Origin: Anodontia alba
Taxonomy: Eukaryota; Mollusca; Bivalvia; Lucinida; Lucinidae
DNA: 64,000 nt
NCBI GenBank assembly: GCA_964016985.1
Contig: OZ024823.1
Span: forward strand, 110,844,476 to 110,908,475
Direction of reading: 5' to 3'
Positions 37,948 to 47,401 of the stretch are shown piece after piece. Position numbers and translations under genes: made by a program. Each line of letters starts with the position of its first letter. The stretch's first letter is position 1. The notes under the pieces are model-generated. The model worked only from the letters and a program-made list of their open reading frames with translations, made no database searches and was not told where the DNA came from.

Positions 37948-38251
37948 ATAAGAAAAATAATGTGTACCCCTGTACACATTATAAGAAAAAGAATGTGTAC
38001 CCCTGTAAACCCCTGTAAACTGGGGTTTACAGGTGGTATACATATTTTTTCTTATTTTTGCTCAAAAACATACTTTGTGAGTACTCGTTAGAATCGCCTC
38101 GCCAGGCGGTTCTAACGAGTATCCACAATCTATATTTTGAGCATAAATATGAAAAAAAATAGCAGAGTTTTTTGGGGGGTTTTTATCTGAAAAGTTTCAG
38201 TTTTTGGAGGTGAAATTTTCTATATATTTGAATATGCGTGTTTTCGTAATG
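37948..38251 (-). mobile_element. P1 MITE with scrambled left end
   Basis: Centre and right arm intact (to TTTTCGTAATG). The left end shows two short repeats of AATGTGTACCCCTGTA before the normal TTTACAGG hairpin. Confidence 0.8.
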
Positions 38252-38395
38252 GTTTTCTCACGTTGCATCTTGTATTGCAATACCGAAGAACCGCATTGGA
38301 ATTGTTAGCAGGGTGATTGCTGGCGTGAATTTGAAATAATGTTATAATTAGAATTGCATTATCAGAAGACTTTACGTTTATCACTCTCTAGGTTT

Positions 38396-39180
38396 ATTCA
38401 GCGGACAACGAATTGGTGATAGTTTTCTCATTTTTCACAGAAAACAGGACTTGATATTTTATGCCGATTGTCTCCATTCTATTGGTTAATTCAGCGGACA
38501 ACAAATTGGTGATATTTTTCTTATTTCCCAGAAAACAGAACTTGATATTTCATGCAGATTTGTCTCCATTCTATTGGTTAAATCAGCGGACAACACATTG
38601 GTGATATTTTTCTCATTTTTCCCAGAAAACAGGATTTGATATTTCATGCAGATTTGTCTCCATTCTGTTGGTTAATTCAGTGGACAACAAATTGGTGATA
38701 TTTTTCTCATTTTTCCCAGAAAACAGGATTTGATATTTCATGCAGATTGTCTCCATTTTATTGGTTAATTCAGCGGACAACAAAACTGGTGATATTTTTT
38801 CTCATTTTCCCAGAAAACAGTATTTGATATTTCATACATTCATTCTTTTGGTTAATTCAGCGGGCAACAAATTGGTGATACTTTTCTCATTTTTTCCAGA
38901 AAACAGGACTTGATATTTCATGCAGATTGTCTTCGTTCTTTTGGTTAATTCAGCAGACAACAAATTGTTGATATTGTTCTCATTTTTCCCAGAAAACAGG
39001 ACTTGATATTTCAGGCAGATTGTCTCCATTCTATTGGCTGATTCAGCTGACAACAAATTGGTGATACTGTTCTCATTTTTCCCAGAAAAACAGTATTTGA
39101 TATTTCATGCAGATTGTCTCCATTCTGTTAGCAAATTCAGCTGACAACAAATTGGTGATAATTTTCTCATTTATTTGAAA
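38396..39180 (+). repeat. 93 bp minisatellite, about nine units
   Basis: The motif TTCAGCGGACAACAAATTGG recurs near 38396, 38489, 38581, 38676, 38768, 38856, 38947, 39041 and 39134. Each unit continues with GATATTTTTCTCATTTTTCC and CAGAAAACAGGACTTGATAT. The monomer matches one arm of the foldback at 62583-62718. It lies in the last intron of the VWA5A-like gene. Confidence 0.9.
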
Positions 39181-39299
39181 TGTGCCAGCCTGTTTTCTGG
39201 GCAAAATAAAAATATTTCGAAACGCCATCTGATGAAATTTTTACCCAGAGTGCTAAGCCTTAAGGAGGAGTATTTGATGATAATTCTCAGATATTTTTA

Positions 39300-39395
39300 C
39301 CCAATTCTCACTACAAACCTACGTTGTTGGTACTAATTAAAAGCACTTCGCCGAGGCGCTTCTAATGAGTAACCACAACATAGGTTTTTTTTTTT
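39300..39395. repeat. P2 palindrome
   Basis: ACGTTGTTGGTACTAATTAA faces CTTCTAATGAGTAACCACAA across CGCCGAGGCG. Confidence 0.7.
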
Positions 39396-39446
39396 TTGAG
39401 AAATAGGAAAACTTATTTTAGAATTATCCACAAAAGTCATCCTTAA

Positions 39447-41143
39447 CCCATTTAAGCCTGGCGAACCATAAATGGGACATTGGCAAACAGTGTAGACCCA
39501 GATTAGACGCCGCAGAACGCGGCGTCTGATCTGGATCTACACTCTTTACATTAAGTACAGGAATATATATAAAACGTTGGAATATATATAAAACGTGGTG
39601 ATAATAAAACTAATCAGACATCTATGGCAAGCCGTTTTACCATTTATTCTATAAATCAGATATCTGATTTAATATATCAGATATCTTATATAATATATAA
39701 GATATCTGATATATTATATTAGATATCTTATATAAATAAGATATCTTAAATGTCAATTTAGATATTTTATATGCTATATAAGATATCTGATATGCTATAT
39801 AAGATATCTTAATTGGCATATAAGATATCTTATATGCTATATAAGATATCTGATATGCTATATAAGATATCTTATATAGGATATAAGATATCTTATTTAC
39901 TAAAGAAGATATCTCATTTGTTCAATTAAATAAGATATCTCATTTAATATATCGATATCTGATATATTATATTAGATATCTTATACAAATAAGATATCTT
40001 ATATGTCAATTTAGATATTTTATATGCTATATAAGATATCTGATATGCTATATAAGATATCTTAATTGGCATATAACATATCTTATATGCTATATAAGAT
40101 ATCTGATATGCTATATAAGATATCTTATATAGGATATAAGATATCTTATTTACTAAAGAAGATATCTCATTTGTTCAATTAAATAAGATATCTCATTTAA
40201 TATATCAGATATCTTATTTAGTATATCAGATATCTATATGAATATATTAGATATCTTATTTAACAAATAAGATATCTTATATGGTATATAAGATATCTTA
40301 TATGTGGAATTAAATAAGATATCTAATATGGTATATCAGATATCTTATATCGGATATAAGATATCTTATATAGGATATAAGATATCTGATATACTAAATC
40401 AGATAACTTATATCCTATATTAGATATCTTATATCCAATATAAGATATCTGATATAATGTATAATAAATAGTAAAATGGCTTGCCAGAAAGCCGTTTTAC
40501 TATTTATTCTATAAATCAGATATCTGATTTAATATATCAGATATCGTATATAATATATAAGATATCTGATATACTATATTAGATATCTTATATAAAATAG
40601 ATATCTTATATGACAATTAAGATATCTAATATGCTATATGAGATCTGAATTGACATATAAGATATCTAATATGCTATATAAGATATCTGATATGCTATAT
40701 AAGTGGGATATCTTATTTACTAAGGAAGATATCTCATTTATTAAATCAAATAAGATATCTTATTTAGTATATCTGATATCTTATTTAGTATATTAGATAT
40801 CTATATTAATAAATAAGATACCTTATTTAATAAATAAGATATCTTATATGGTAGATTAGATACCTTATATGCGGAATTAAATAAGATATCTCATACATTA
40901 TATCAGATATCTTATATAGGATATAAGATATCCAATATAGGATATAAGATATCTGAATTAGTATATCAGATATCTTATATCCTATATTAGATATCTTATA
41001 TCCTATATAAGATATCTGATATAATATATAAGATATCTATTTTGCTTAATAAATAGTAAAACGGCTTGCCATAGACATCCCTCATAAAGGAAATGGATTC
41101 GTCCAAAGAACTGATATAGAAGAGTCTACTCGGCATAAATGGA
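39447..41143. mobile_element. TTAA-flanked MITE split by the GATATC-array element
   Basis: TTAA at 39443-39446 and 41144-41147. Inverted ends CCCATTTAAGCCTGG and CGGCATAAATGGA. The left part holds a full family D palindrome (39480-39545). Removing 39625-41071 leaves about 250 bp that is co-linear with 47115-47319, an uninterrupted relative. Its right end is only 90 bp upstream of the last VWA5A-like exon. Confidence 0.75.
39625..41071. mobile_element. 1.45 kb GATATC palindrome array bounded by inverted ends
   Basis: Ends TGGCAAGCCGTTTTAC and GTAAAACGGCTTGCCA are exact inverted copies. Inside are about 55 GATATC hexamers by eye, mostly as ATAAGATATCTTATA-like self-complementary units spaced roughly 20-30 bp. 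A middle junction (40471-40500) has the right end GTAAAATGGCTTGCCA followed directly by AAGCCGTTTTAC, so two elements sit head to tail (39625-40485 and 40486-41071). A stretch of about 253 bp inside the first is itself repeated (39701 and 39954). AGACATC flanks both sides (39616-39622 and 41073-41079), a probable 7-8 bp target duplication. No coding capacity. Confidence 0.85.
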
Positions 41144-41149
41144 TTAACA

Positions 41150-41215
41150 GCAATGCGCAGGCCGATCTAAATCTTCGCTGGGCGCACATGTCCGAAGCTG
41201 CAGTTTCTGATGTAG
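41150..41215. repeat. Family C half, next to the last exon
   Basis: GCGCAGGCCGATCTAAATC to GGGCGCACATGTCCG, ending about 20 bases before the pyrimidine-poor acceptor of the last VWA5A-like exon. Confidence 0.6.
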
Positions 41216-41233
41216 CCCATTTACATTTTACAG

Positions 41234-41434
41234 GACAGCAGTGTGGCAACAACACTAGCGGTGATTGTATGGCTGAGGTCAAAGTTCATCGAGAGCTATG
41301 ATGAATGGGAAATGATCGAGAAAAAAGCGTTGGCTTGGCTACACTCTAAACTCAGGGGCGGGGCGAAGTTGGATGAGTTATTGGACCAAGTGAAAGAACG
41401 TCTGTGGCCATATGGTGTACCTTGTTATCTTTAG
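41234..41434 (+). CDS. VWA5A-like protein, last coding exon
   Basis: Encodes 66 residues and a TAG stop. Visible motifs are TTLAVIVWLRSKF, YDEWEMIEKKALAWL and LDELLDQVKERL. The VLAL.WL ... DEWEL...KA..WL pattern is, from memory, the extreme C-terminus of VWA5A and relatives; this part has no known catalytic role. The acceptor is TTTTACAG before GACAGCAG. It starts in phase 0, matching the phase-0 end of the exon at 34059-34183. The intron between is 7050 bp and nearly all repeats. An AATAAA follows 58 bases after the stop. The protein family function (VIT and VWA domains, protein-protein contact) is known only loosely. Confidence 0.8.
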   Translation, partial: DSSVATTLAVIVWLRSKFIESYDEWEMIEKKALAWLHSKLRGGAKLDELLDQVKERLWPYGVPCYL

Positions 41435-41491
41435 CAGTCGTTTCTGGAGGCGTGAAGAAGAGAAAAACGTTTTGAGCTGAAGTGATCAATG

Positions 41492-41497
41492 AATAAA
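41492..41497 (+). promoter_or_regulatory. Polyadenylation signal AATAAA
   Basis: Canonical hexamer 58 bases after the VWA5A-like stop codon. A P1 element starts at 41525, so the predicted 3' UTR ends at about the point where the repeat begins. Confidence 0.65.
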
Positions 41498-41524
41498 ATG
41501 CCATTCCACGTATGGACTTAAATA

Positions 41525-41799
41525 CATCACAAAAACATGCCTATATAAAATTGACACCCTTAAACCCCACTTTTATATAGGAAAAATAGGTTTACAGGGG
41601 TATACATTATGTTACGTATTTCTGCTCAAAAATAAATTGTGGGTACTCGTTAGAACCGCCTCGCAAAGGCGGTTCTAACGAGTACCCACACTTTATGTTT
41701 TGAGCAGACGTATGAAAAATATCAGAGTTTTTTATCTGAAAATTTTCATTTTTTGGAGGTGAAATTTTCTATATATTTGAATAGGAATGTTTCGTAATG
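41525..41799 (-). mobile_element. P1 MITE, complete
   Basis: CATCACAAAAACATGCC to TTTCGTAATG. The central palindrome is near perfect, with AAA at the loop. Confidence 0.9.
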
Positions 41800-41869
41800 A
41801 TGTACAGATACTCTTATCTAAAAGAACACATGTCTATTTTGAAAAATACACATACTCAGCCGCAATGTG

Positions 41870-42118
41870 AGAAAAAGTACTTTCTAATAAGTGCGCGCAA
41901 CGAAGACCCAAATCAACCTGCGCATCCACGCGGTATAGACTCAAATCAGAATGCGCATCCACGAACTCTGATGCGAGTCTTCGTTGTCCTTATTAATGGA
42001 ACTTTACATCATTGGCTATCCAAAATGCGTCGAGTGAAGATTCTGATCAGACTGTGCAAATGCGCAGGCTGATCTGAAACTCTGCTACACGCACATGTTG
42101 GAAGGAACGTTTTGGACG
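41870..42118. repeat. Family C foldback, long form
   Basis: AAGTACTTTCTAATAAGTGC to CGCACATGTTGGAAGG, with two tandem left arms (CATCCACGCGG and CATCCACGAAC). The 91-codon plus frame across it is a shadow. Confidence 0.7.
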
Positions 42119-42312
42119 TTTCGGCTCGAATTATTTTCCTATCTATAATCGAGTGTATCGATTTATACTATTTGTACTATTTGTGTGTGTATGTATATGA
42201 CAAATGCTACCACATTGTATCATGTTATATAGATCATATTTTGTTATGCACTCCAATTTAAGGGGAAGTAACATACTTTCCGGGGAGATAACCCTTTCAA
42301 AATTATTTTGCC

Positions 42313-42408
42313 TCCCTTCTGAAAAGGTGTCTGCTCTAAAAAGAAAGAATTAGCTTCCCAAGGGAAGCAAATTCTTTCCTTTTAGAGTCGACACTTTTTC
42401 AGAAGGGT
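42313..42408. repeat. P4 foldback
   Basis: TCCCTTCTGAAAAGGTGTCT faces CGACACTTTTTCAGAAGGG. The inner arms AAAGAAAGAATTAGCTTCCC and GGGAAGCAAATTCTTTCC meet at CCCAAGGG. Relatives at 62202-62288 and 62376-62470. Confidence 0.8.
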
Positions 42409-42429
42409 TTTCATCTACAGGAGAGCAAA

Positions 42430-43120
42430 CAGCAAGTCAAAAAACGCCGTCCCCTCTCGAAAAAAAAGGAGAGAAATCTACCAGGTATATCCTTTACTAT
42501 CAAGTTTGCAGATCAGATTGACAACAACAAATGGTACACATCAAAGACGATTGTTATATTGTTCCAAGCTCTGCTGTTCACATATGCCCTAAAGACGCCT
42601 TTTCACAATGCACAGCTAATATAATAAAAAAAAACAATCTTGAGTACTCATGACGGGTAGAGAGAACTAATTATTCTCCCACAGAGATTCATTTTGGTGG
42701 TTAAGAATTCTTTTCAGATTATGGTTTGGATTCTTAACTTTATTTTCAATAAAAGACTAGGTTTAGCACAGCAAAAGAAATAGAAATAAGGAAAGCCACT
42801 AGCACTTTCCTTGACTTTTTGGCGGTTAAATGTAGCAGTCCCTGTATTGGCAGATATTTAAAAATTGATTTTTTTTTTTTTAAATTAGAATAATTATTCT
42901 TTATCCAATCACATGCCGCCTTGCATAATATAATTATCCCGCCCTTTTTACACAAATCAGCGATCCCGACACAACTGGTTCCCTCTTATTTGATATGGTA
43001 AAAACCAGACAGACATCTTTAAGAAAATGGCGAAGACCTAGTTGTTGTAATGGGATAGACCAATCAAGGTCCTAGAGAAGTTGTTACGGAGGATTGTAGT
43101 GATAATTCTGGGATATTTGT
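42430..43120. other. No recognised feature
   Basis: AT-rich. The minus frame 42746-42955 has no recognisable motif. Confidence 0.4.
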
Positions 43121-43124
43121 CATA

Positions 43125-43300
43125 CCTTTTTCGTAAAAAAAGTATGTTGTGGGAACTCATTAGAAGCGCATCGCCAAGGCGCTTCAATTGGGTAACCACA
43201 GCATACGCTTTTCCGAATGTTATATTGTGAATACTAATTAGAAGCGCCTTGCTAAACGCTTCGAATGGGTGCCCACAGCATATATATTTTAAAGGAAAAA
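43125..43300. repeat. Two adjacent P2 palindromes
   Basis: TATGTTGTGGGAACTCATTA ... GGGTAACCACAGCATA, then TATATTGTGAATACTAATTA ... GGGTGCCCACAGCATA. Confidence 0.7.
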
Positions 43301-43357
43301 TGGAGAACATTATCCTAGAATGATCATCTAATAATCCTCTCTAACAAGTCCTCTGGT

Positions 43358-43615
43358 CATTACGAAAACATGCCTATTCAAATATACGAAACATTTTACC
43401 ACCAAAAAATGAAAATTTTAAGATAAAAAAGTCTGATATTTTTTTCAAATTTCTGCTCAAAGCATAGATTGTGGGTACTCGTTAGAACCGCCTCGATGAG
43501 GCGGTTCTAACGAGTGCTCACAATCTATGTTTTGAGCAGAAATAAGAAAATAATGCATACCCCTGTAAACCACAGTTTTACTAAATAAACGTGGGGTTTA
43601 AGGGGGGCAATATTA
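43358..43615 (+). mobile_element. P1 MITE, right end truncated
   Basis: Starts CATTACGAAAACATGCC and stops at GTTTAAGGGGGGCAATATTA without the outer right repeat. The central arms are intact across CGATGAGG. Confidence 0.85.
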
Positions 43616-44180
43616 CAAACATTCGTTTACATGCTTCTATAATCATCTGCACTTTATTACAACAGAGCGGTTTTAAACATCAGATATTACAGTTCTGAAA
43701 TCTAATAGATAATTTCAATAAAATGTTTTGGGAGTGAAAGGACTTATTTGCTTCACGAATCATAACTCTGATTCACTCATACTCTGAGTTATATCCCCAT
43801 AATTGTCTAAGCAAGCATTTCAGTAACAAAAGCAGGGGCGGATCCAGGATTATGTAACAGGGAGTTCAAACTTTCTGAGGGGGTTGAATTAATCCAGTTA
43901 CTCTAAATATTTGAACATAAAGGTCTGAGCACACAGTATAGAATCAGGCCCCGAGGTTATAAAACCATTATCACGCTCAATTCATATGAGCATGAAACTT
44001 TTCATGTTAATAAATCTGAAACTACTAACAGTTGCAAATTCTTTCTTTCTAAACATAGCTGAGAATGAACATTTCTCTGCTAATAAGTATTAAAATGTCA
44101 AGTATTGATGGCTATAGTTAGAGATATATAACAAGAGGCTCACTGTCATGTTTGGTTAATGTATGTGTAAAGACTATTTC
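43616..44180. other. Unassigned, with a lone GGGGCGGATCC motif
   Basis: CAGGGGCGGATCCAGGATT at about 43833 resembles a terminal repeat of hAT-type elements, but I see no matching inverted end nearby. Nothing else recognised. Confidence 0.35.
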
Positions 44181-44184
44181 TTAA

Positions 44185-44310
44185 CCCTTGTCAGACTGAA
44201 TAAATTAAGATGCCTAATCCACTTCTAATTGTCAGCTTATCAAATTTCTTTATACAGGTTATTGATACAAATTCAAACACTGAATGACAAACAATTCAGG
44301 TTCATACTAG
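44185..44310. mobile_element. TTAA MITE fragment, relative of 61259-61439
   Basis: TTAA (44181-44184), then CCCTTGTCAGACTGAATAAA and TTCTAATTGTCAGC, as at 61259. The right half has decayed. Confidence 0.55.
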
Positions 44311-44581
44311 GTGGATTCTGAGACAAATATTTCTTGATCTCGTATAAAGCACCCGCTCTTTTTCTATATTTCAGCTACTTATGAACTCTTTTATTAGACG
44401 ATCTTTAACTAATTGAACTAACTGTAATGAAGTCCTGTTTCTAAGACATGATACATCTAAATGTAATTCTTTTAAAATGAAAAGAGCTGGCGAATACCAT
44501 GTTTGAACGCTTTTATCTAATGTTGACATCAGCATTTCTTGTCTTATATTATGAACTAATTTGATGACTAGAAGACTCGTA

Positions 44582-44913
44582 CAGTGAAACTCGTTATAAC
44601 GACAACATTTGTTCCCAAAGACGTTACCATAAAATGAATTTGCTGTTGTATTGAAGACTTAATGAGCAGCTTGATATGTAAGAAAGGTCTTGTGTTGTTC
44701 TTATTTCCTCGTAGAACATATGTTATAGATATTAGTTAGAATCGCCTCAATGAAGCGATTCTAACAAATATCCGAAACATATGTTTCTTCAAAGTATTTT
44801 ATTTAAATACAATATTCTTGCATAATTTATGACTAATTGTTACTTCTTAAGCGAAGGTTTCGTAACTGTCAAATTGTCATTATAACGAATTTTGTCGTTG
44901 TATCGAGTGTCGG
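44582..44913. mobile_element. Pogo/Tigger-like MITE with a P2 palindrome inside
   Basis: TA plus CAGTGAAACTCGTTATAACG on the left. The right end GTCGTTGTATCGAGTGTCGG plus TA is a decayed mirror. A P2-like palindrome (ATATTAGTTAGAATCGCC with its mirror) lies at 44715-44795. Confidence 0.55.
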
Positions 44914-45253
44914 TATAAAAAAAGGTTGTTTGTAATTCTAATACTCTTCTACTGATCAGCAACTGCAAAGTGGACTTTTTAAATGCTTTTTGAATAAAGA
45001 GTTTGATTTAAGGAACTATTTTTTGTTCTAATTCTTGTATGATACATTTGACCTAGATGATTCCCAGTGCTACAGAAATGAAGAGGAGATATTCTTTTGG
45101 TATTCAATTTGTTTTTGAGCGATATGGTGCTATCAGAAATTTTTGTCGTTTCTGGTAACCCGTTCCTACTACGAACGGCTGAGAGAAGAAACTAGTAATA
45201 GCATAACTGGGAATTGGTTTGTACAGTTTGTATGTTATTTTTGTCTTATAACA

Positions 45254-45480
45254 ACTAAAAGAAAAGTCCAGGGAGTGCCACAATAACAAGTCGCAGTCAA
45301 TCCCTGACACAATGAGAAAGGGAAAAGAGACACAAACCAACACGCGCAAAACAAACGCGCGATGAGCACACAAATCAGCTCTTTCTTCCCCAAGCGAGGT
45401 AATCGCAATACTAAAAGGACTGAAAAATACAAGGACAAAGCGCAAGGCAAGACTAAACATAAATCTCCTCTTAGAATTAA
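45254..45480 (-). repeat. Dispersed repeat shared with 4560-4775
   Basis: Inverted relative of the 4560 repeat (CTCTTTCTTCCCCAAGCGAG on the plus strand). The two minus-strand frames here (126 and 94 codons) have no recognisable domain, so I do not call a gene. 44914-45250 just before it holds nothing I recognise. Confidence 0.6.
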
Positions 45481-45560
45481 CCATAAAGCTACACAGGGTA
45501 AGAGCAACACCGGGACCACCGCCTTGGAACGGTCAGTAGTATAAACTAATGGGGATTTAA

Positions 45561-45779
45561 CCCATTTAGGCCAAGTGGATTCCTGTACCTTAACTCTTTG
45601 AACCGGTCATTTCCAGTAAAAGGGGTGTCTCGTAAGTTATTATTAGCATGGTTTACAGAAATTCCTGTATTTAAATACAAACAGTGTAGATCCTGATCAG
45701 ACGCCGCGTTAAGCGGCGTATGTTCTGGATCTACACTGTTTGCCAATGTCCCTTTTGTGGGACGCCAGGCTTAAATGGG
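45561..45779. mobile_element. TTAA-flanked MITE with family D palindrome
   Basis: Intact TTAA at 45557-45560 and 45780-45783. Inverted ends CCCATTTAGGCC and GGCTTAAATGGG. The palindrome at 45680-45745 centres on CGCCGCGTTAAGCGGCG. Best preserved member of the group that includes 39447, 47115 and 53762. Confidence 0.85.
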
Positions 45780-45862
45780 TTAAAGCACTTTTGCAGTCGA
45801 CTAACTTTGCCCTGGGCCCCGATGTTATTCTTAATACAGAAAATACATTAAAAAAAAATGTT

Positions 45863-46142
45863 CATCACGAAAACACGCCTATATAATTTTGACCCCCTTA
45901 AACCCCACTTTTATATAGTAAAACTGGGGTTTACAGGGGTATACATTATTTTCTTTATTTCTGCTCAAAAACATAGATTGTGGGTACTCGTTAGAACCGC
46001 CTCGCCGAGGCGGTTCTAACGAGTACCCACACTCTATGTTTTGAGCAGAAATATGAAAAATATCAGAATTTTTTATCCGAAAAATTGCCATTTTTGGGTG
46101 GTAAAATTTTCAGTGTATTTGAATAGGCGTGTTTTCGTAATG
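45863..46142 (-). mobile_element. P1 MITE, complete, reference-quality copy
   Basis: CATCACGAAAACACGCC to GTGTTTTCGTAATG, 280 bp. The central arms of 34 bp differ at one position only. Confidence 0.95.
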
Positions 46143-46359
46143 TCACATAATGGCTCCGAACTCAGTCAATGCATCATAGCGAATACATAAAAAATAAAAA
46201 TAAAAACTATGACAAACAAAGACGAGTTCACATGGCTAATTCAAAACTATTAATTCTATGTTATAGTTTGTGTTTGTTTTATCTAAAGGTAGCACAAGAG
46301 ATTTTAGGTAGGCTGGACATACCTCTGATTGTATTTAAAAACAACAGAAGTTTGTGTTT

Positions 46360-46640
46360 CATTACGAAAACATGCCTTTTCAAAAATACTAAAAAAATTT
46401 ACCGCCAAAAAATGAAAATTTTCAGATAAAATATTCTAATATTTTTTTCATATTTCTGCTCAAAACATAGATTGTGGGTACTCGTTAGAACCGCCTCGGC
46501 GAGGCGGTTGTAACGAGTACTCACAATCTATGGTTTTGAACAGAAATAAGAAAATTAATGTATACCCCTGTAAACCCCAGTTTTACTATATAAAAGTGGG
46601 GTTTGGGGGGTCAAAATTATATAGGCTTGTTTTCGTGATG
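46360..46640 (+). mobile_element. P1 MITE, complete
   Basis: Opposite orientation to the copy 217 bp upstream, so the pair forms a larger inverted structure. Confidence 0.95.
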
Positions 46641-46856
46641 ATTTCTGATAACTCAGTGGACATTAACTTTGTTGCCCCAGTTACAATTAATGACGCCTCT
46701 GTTATATCTTTTCAAGTTTTGGTTGCATTCCATGACAGGCTTTATAAAGGAGAATTAAATAGCTTGCAAAGAATTTCTATCGAGTGGATGTCATGCTTTA
46801 TACTTCAGATGTTTCAAATGGCCATGCCATGAACAGTGCTTGAAAAGATAACCCAG

Positions 46857-46928
46857 CGGCCACACAACGTTGAAACAACGTCTTGACGTTGAATCAATGT
46901 TGAATCGACACTGTTTCAACGGTGTGTG
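46857..46928. repeat. Short AACGTTGAA foldback
   Basis: CCACACAACGTTGAAACAAC faces TGTTTCAACGGTGTGTG, with repeated GTTGAATC in the loop. Confidence 0.6.
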
Positions 46929-47114
46929 CCTGCGGGGAAAGTCCATGTTTATGTGCCTTTACCTCGTTGATTGGCTGTTGATTCATTATAATGGGGTGAT
47001 GATAAGGCTGACTGAGAAGAGAAGGGATTCAGATTTTGCAGGATTAAATGTCACAAGCACAAGCCATTTTGATGCCCACTGGTGAATTTTATTTCATGTC
47101 AGAGTTAAGCTTGT

Positions 47115-47319
47115 ATCATCACAAAAGGGACACTGACAAACAGTGTAGACCCAGATCAGACGCTGAGAATGCGACGTCTGATCAGAGAGTGTACATCTTT
47201 ACATCAAATAAAGGAATTTCTATAAACCGAAGTAATAATAAAAACTAACCAGAGATCCCTGCTATTGGAAATGGACAAATCCAAAGAGTTAAGGCAGAAG
47301 TCCACTCTGCATACATGGG
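47115..47319. mobile_element. TTAA MITE relative without the GATATC array
   Basis: GGGACACTGACAAACAGTGT to CATACATGGG plus TTCAA (decayed TTAA). Around 47255-47270 (ACTAACCAGAGATCCCTG) it corresponds to the point where 39447-41143 carries the GATATC array. Confidence 0.65.
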
Positions 47320-47401
47320 TTCAAATTTAGTGACGTAGATCTTATATATTTTCGTGTGTGCAGTTTGTCTGCACAAATTTTGGTTTGATTTTTCCTTTAT
47401 A

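Noticed and set aside
39625..41071. CRISPR array (regular short repeats)
   Set aside because: Repeats are self-complementary and irregularly spaced, with no distinct spacers, no leader and no cas genes. The surrounding sequence is animal with introns.
41797..42072. 91-codon plus-strand frame
   Set aside because: It covers a long family C foldback directly after a P1 element.
43833..43852. hAT-type terminal repeat (CAGGGGCGGATCC)
   Set aside because: A single short match with no opposite end or target duplication nearby. Mentioned only within an unassigned stretch.
45104..45544. 126- and 94-codon minus-strand frames with hydrophobic content
   Set aside because: They overlap a dispersed repeat also at 4560-4775. 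The frames diverge between copies and no domain is visible.
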